DNA of 6,466 nt from an uncultured Roseburia sp. Lineage in GTDB: Bacteria > Bacillota > Clostridia > Lachnospirales > Lachnospiraceae. The notes beneath the pieces are model-generated. The model did not search any database and had not been told where the DNA came from. It saw nothing but the letters and a program-made list of their open reading frames with translations. The position numbers were made by a program, and so were the translations under genes. The stretch is taken from NCBI GenBank assembly GCA_947384095.1, contig CANDFU010000104.1, positions 1-6,466 on the forward strand. Direction: 5' to 3'. This document shows positions 6,193 through 6,466 of this stretch, in pieces (position 1 is the stretch's first letter; each line of letters opens with the position of its first letter).

Positions 6193-6466
6193 TTAGTTTG
6201 TCACAAACCCCAAAAGGTTTTTAAACTGCTCCGGCATAGAGAAATCCTCAAACGTAAATTCGATCTCTTCGTCCAGATATTCGGCGTCTGCATCAAACTT
6301 GGCGAGAACACCGCCGTTAATATTACAGTCCGACAGGATAATCGTCTGCCTTCCAGCGCTGGAAGTCGGATCCTCATTCGTAATCTGCATCTCAAAATAA
6401 GTGTCTTTCCCCGTATTTTTGTAATCCAGCATCATCTGTCTGAACACGCTGGTATTGTAGTGAAAG
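6193..6466 (-). CDS. xkdM: Tail tube protein, XkdM-like, C-terminal 90 residues (partial)
   Basis: The frame enters from the right edge and ends at TAA 6193..6195; the start lies outside the window. The visible part carries HYNTSVFRQMMLDYKNTGKD, YFEMQITNEDPTSSAGRQTI, LSDCNINGGVLAKFDADAEY and EEIEFTFEDFSMPEQF. The 'NEDP-x-S-x-x-G-R-Q-x-I' and 'G-C/D-C-N-x-x-G-x-x-L-A-K-F-D-x-D' patterns, the acidic stretch and 'F-T-F-E-D' are those of XkdM-type (DUF2001-like) tube proteins, which stack as rings inside the contractile sheath. An in-frame GTG at 6447 is not the start, because family-like sequence continues upstream of it. The gene is followed by two hairpins and a 171-base gap before xkdN, the only sizeable gap in this operon. 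Confidence 0.87.
   Translation of the reverse strand, partial: FHYNTSVFRQMMLDYKNTGKDTYFEMQITNEDPTSSAGRQTIILSDCNINGGVLAKFDADAEYLDEEIEFTFEDFSMPEQFKNLLGFVTN

Overview
The window is part of the tail module of a contractile-tailed (myovirus-type) prophage, or of a phage-tail-like particle, from a Gram-positive host. Every convincing gene lies on the minus strand, so transcription runs from high to low coordinates. The gene order and protein families match the PBSX (xkd) tail cluster of Bacillus subtilis. Roughly balanced base composition, strong AGGAGG-type ribosome binding sites and the protein style suggest a clostridial host, perhaps a Lachnospiraceae gut anaerobe. That host assignment is inference; nothing in the window identifies a species.

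Layout in transcription order: the end of a tail tube protein (XkdM-like, cut by the right edge); a 171-base gap with two small hairpins and a doubtful small ORF; a tail assembly chaperone (XkdN-like) whose last codons form an in-phase A_AAA_AAC slippery heptamer; a 64-codon extension reachable only by a -1 frameshift; the tape measure protein (XkdO-like, 866 aa); a LysM tail protein (XkdP-like); a hub protein (XkdQ-like); a small baseplate protein (XkdR-like, DUF2577); a gp25/DUF2634-like baseplate protein (XkdS-like); and the first 90 residues of a baseplate J protein (XkdT-like), cut by the left edge.

The genes form one tightly coupled operon: after the chaperone, most starts overlap or directly abut the preceding stop. 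The chaperone and its frameshifted form are expected to coat the tape measure while tube subunits polymerise around it. The XkdP/Q/R/S/T set then makes the hub and baseplate at the distal end of the tail.

The most valuable observation is the frameshift. The extension (5399..5593) has no usable start of its own, and its frame is closed by a stop just upstream of the slippery site. It ends in a GTGA overlap with the tape measure start. Conventional annotation would leave about 190 bases between xkdN and xkdO blank. Programmed frameshifting in tail chaperones is an established phenomenon, so this is a well-supported instance with an unannotated product rather than a new mechanism. No integrase, lysis gene, tRNA, CRISPR array or attachment site was seen.
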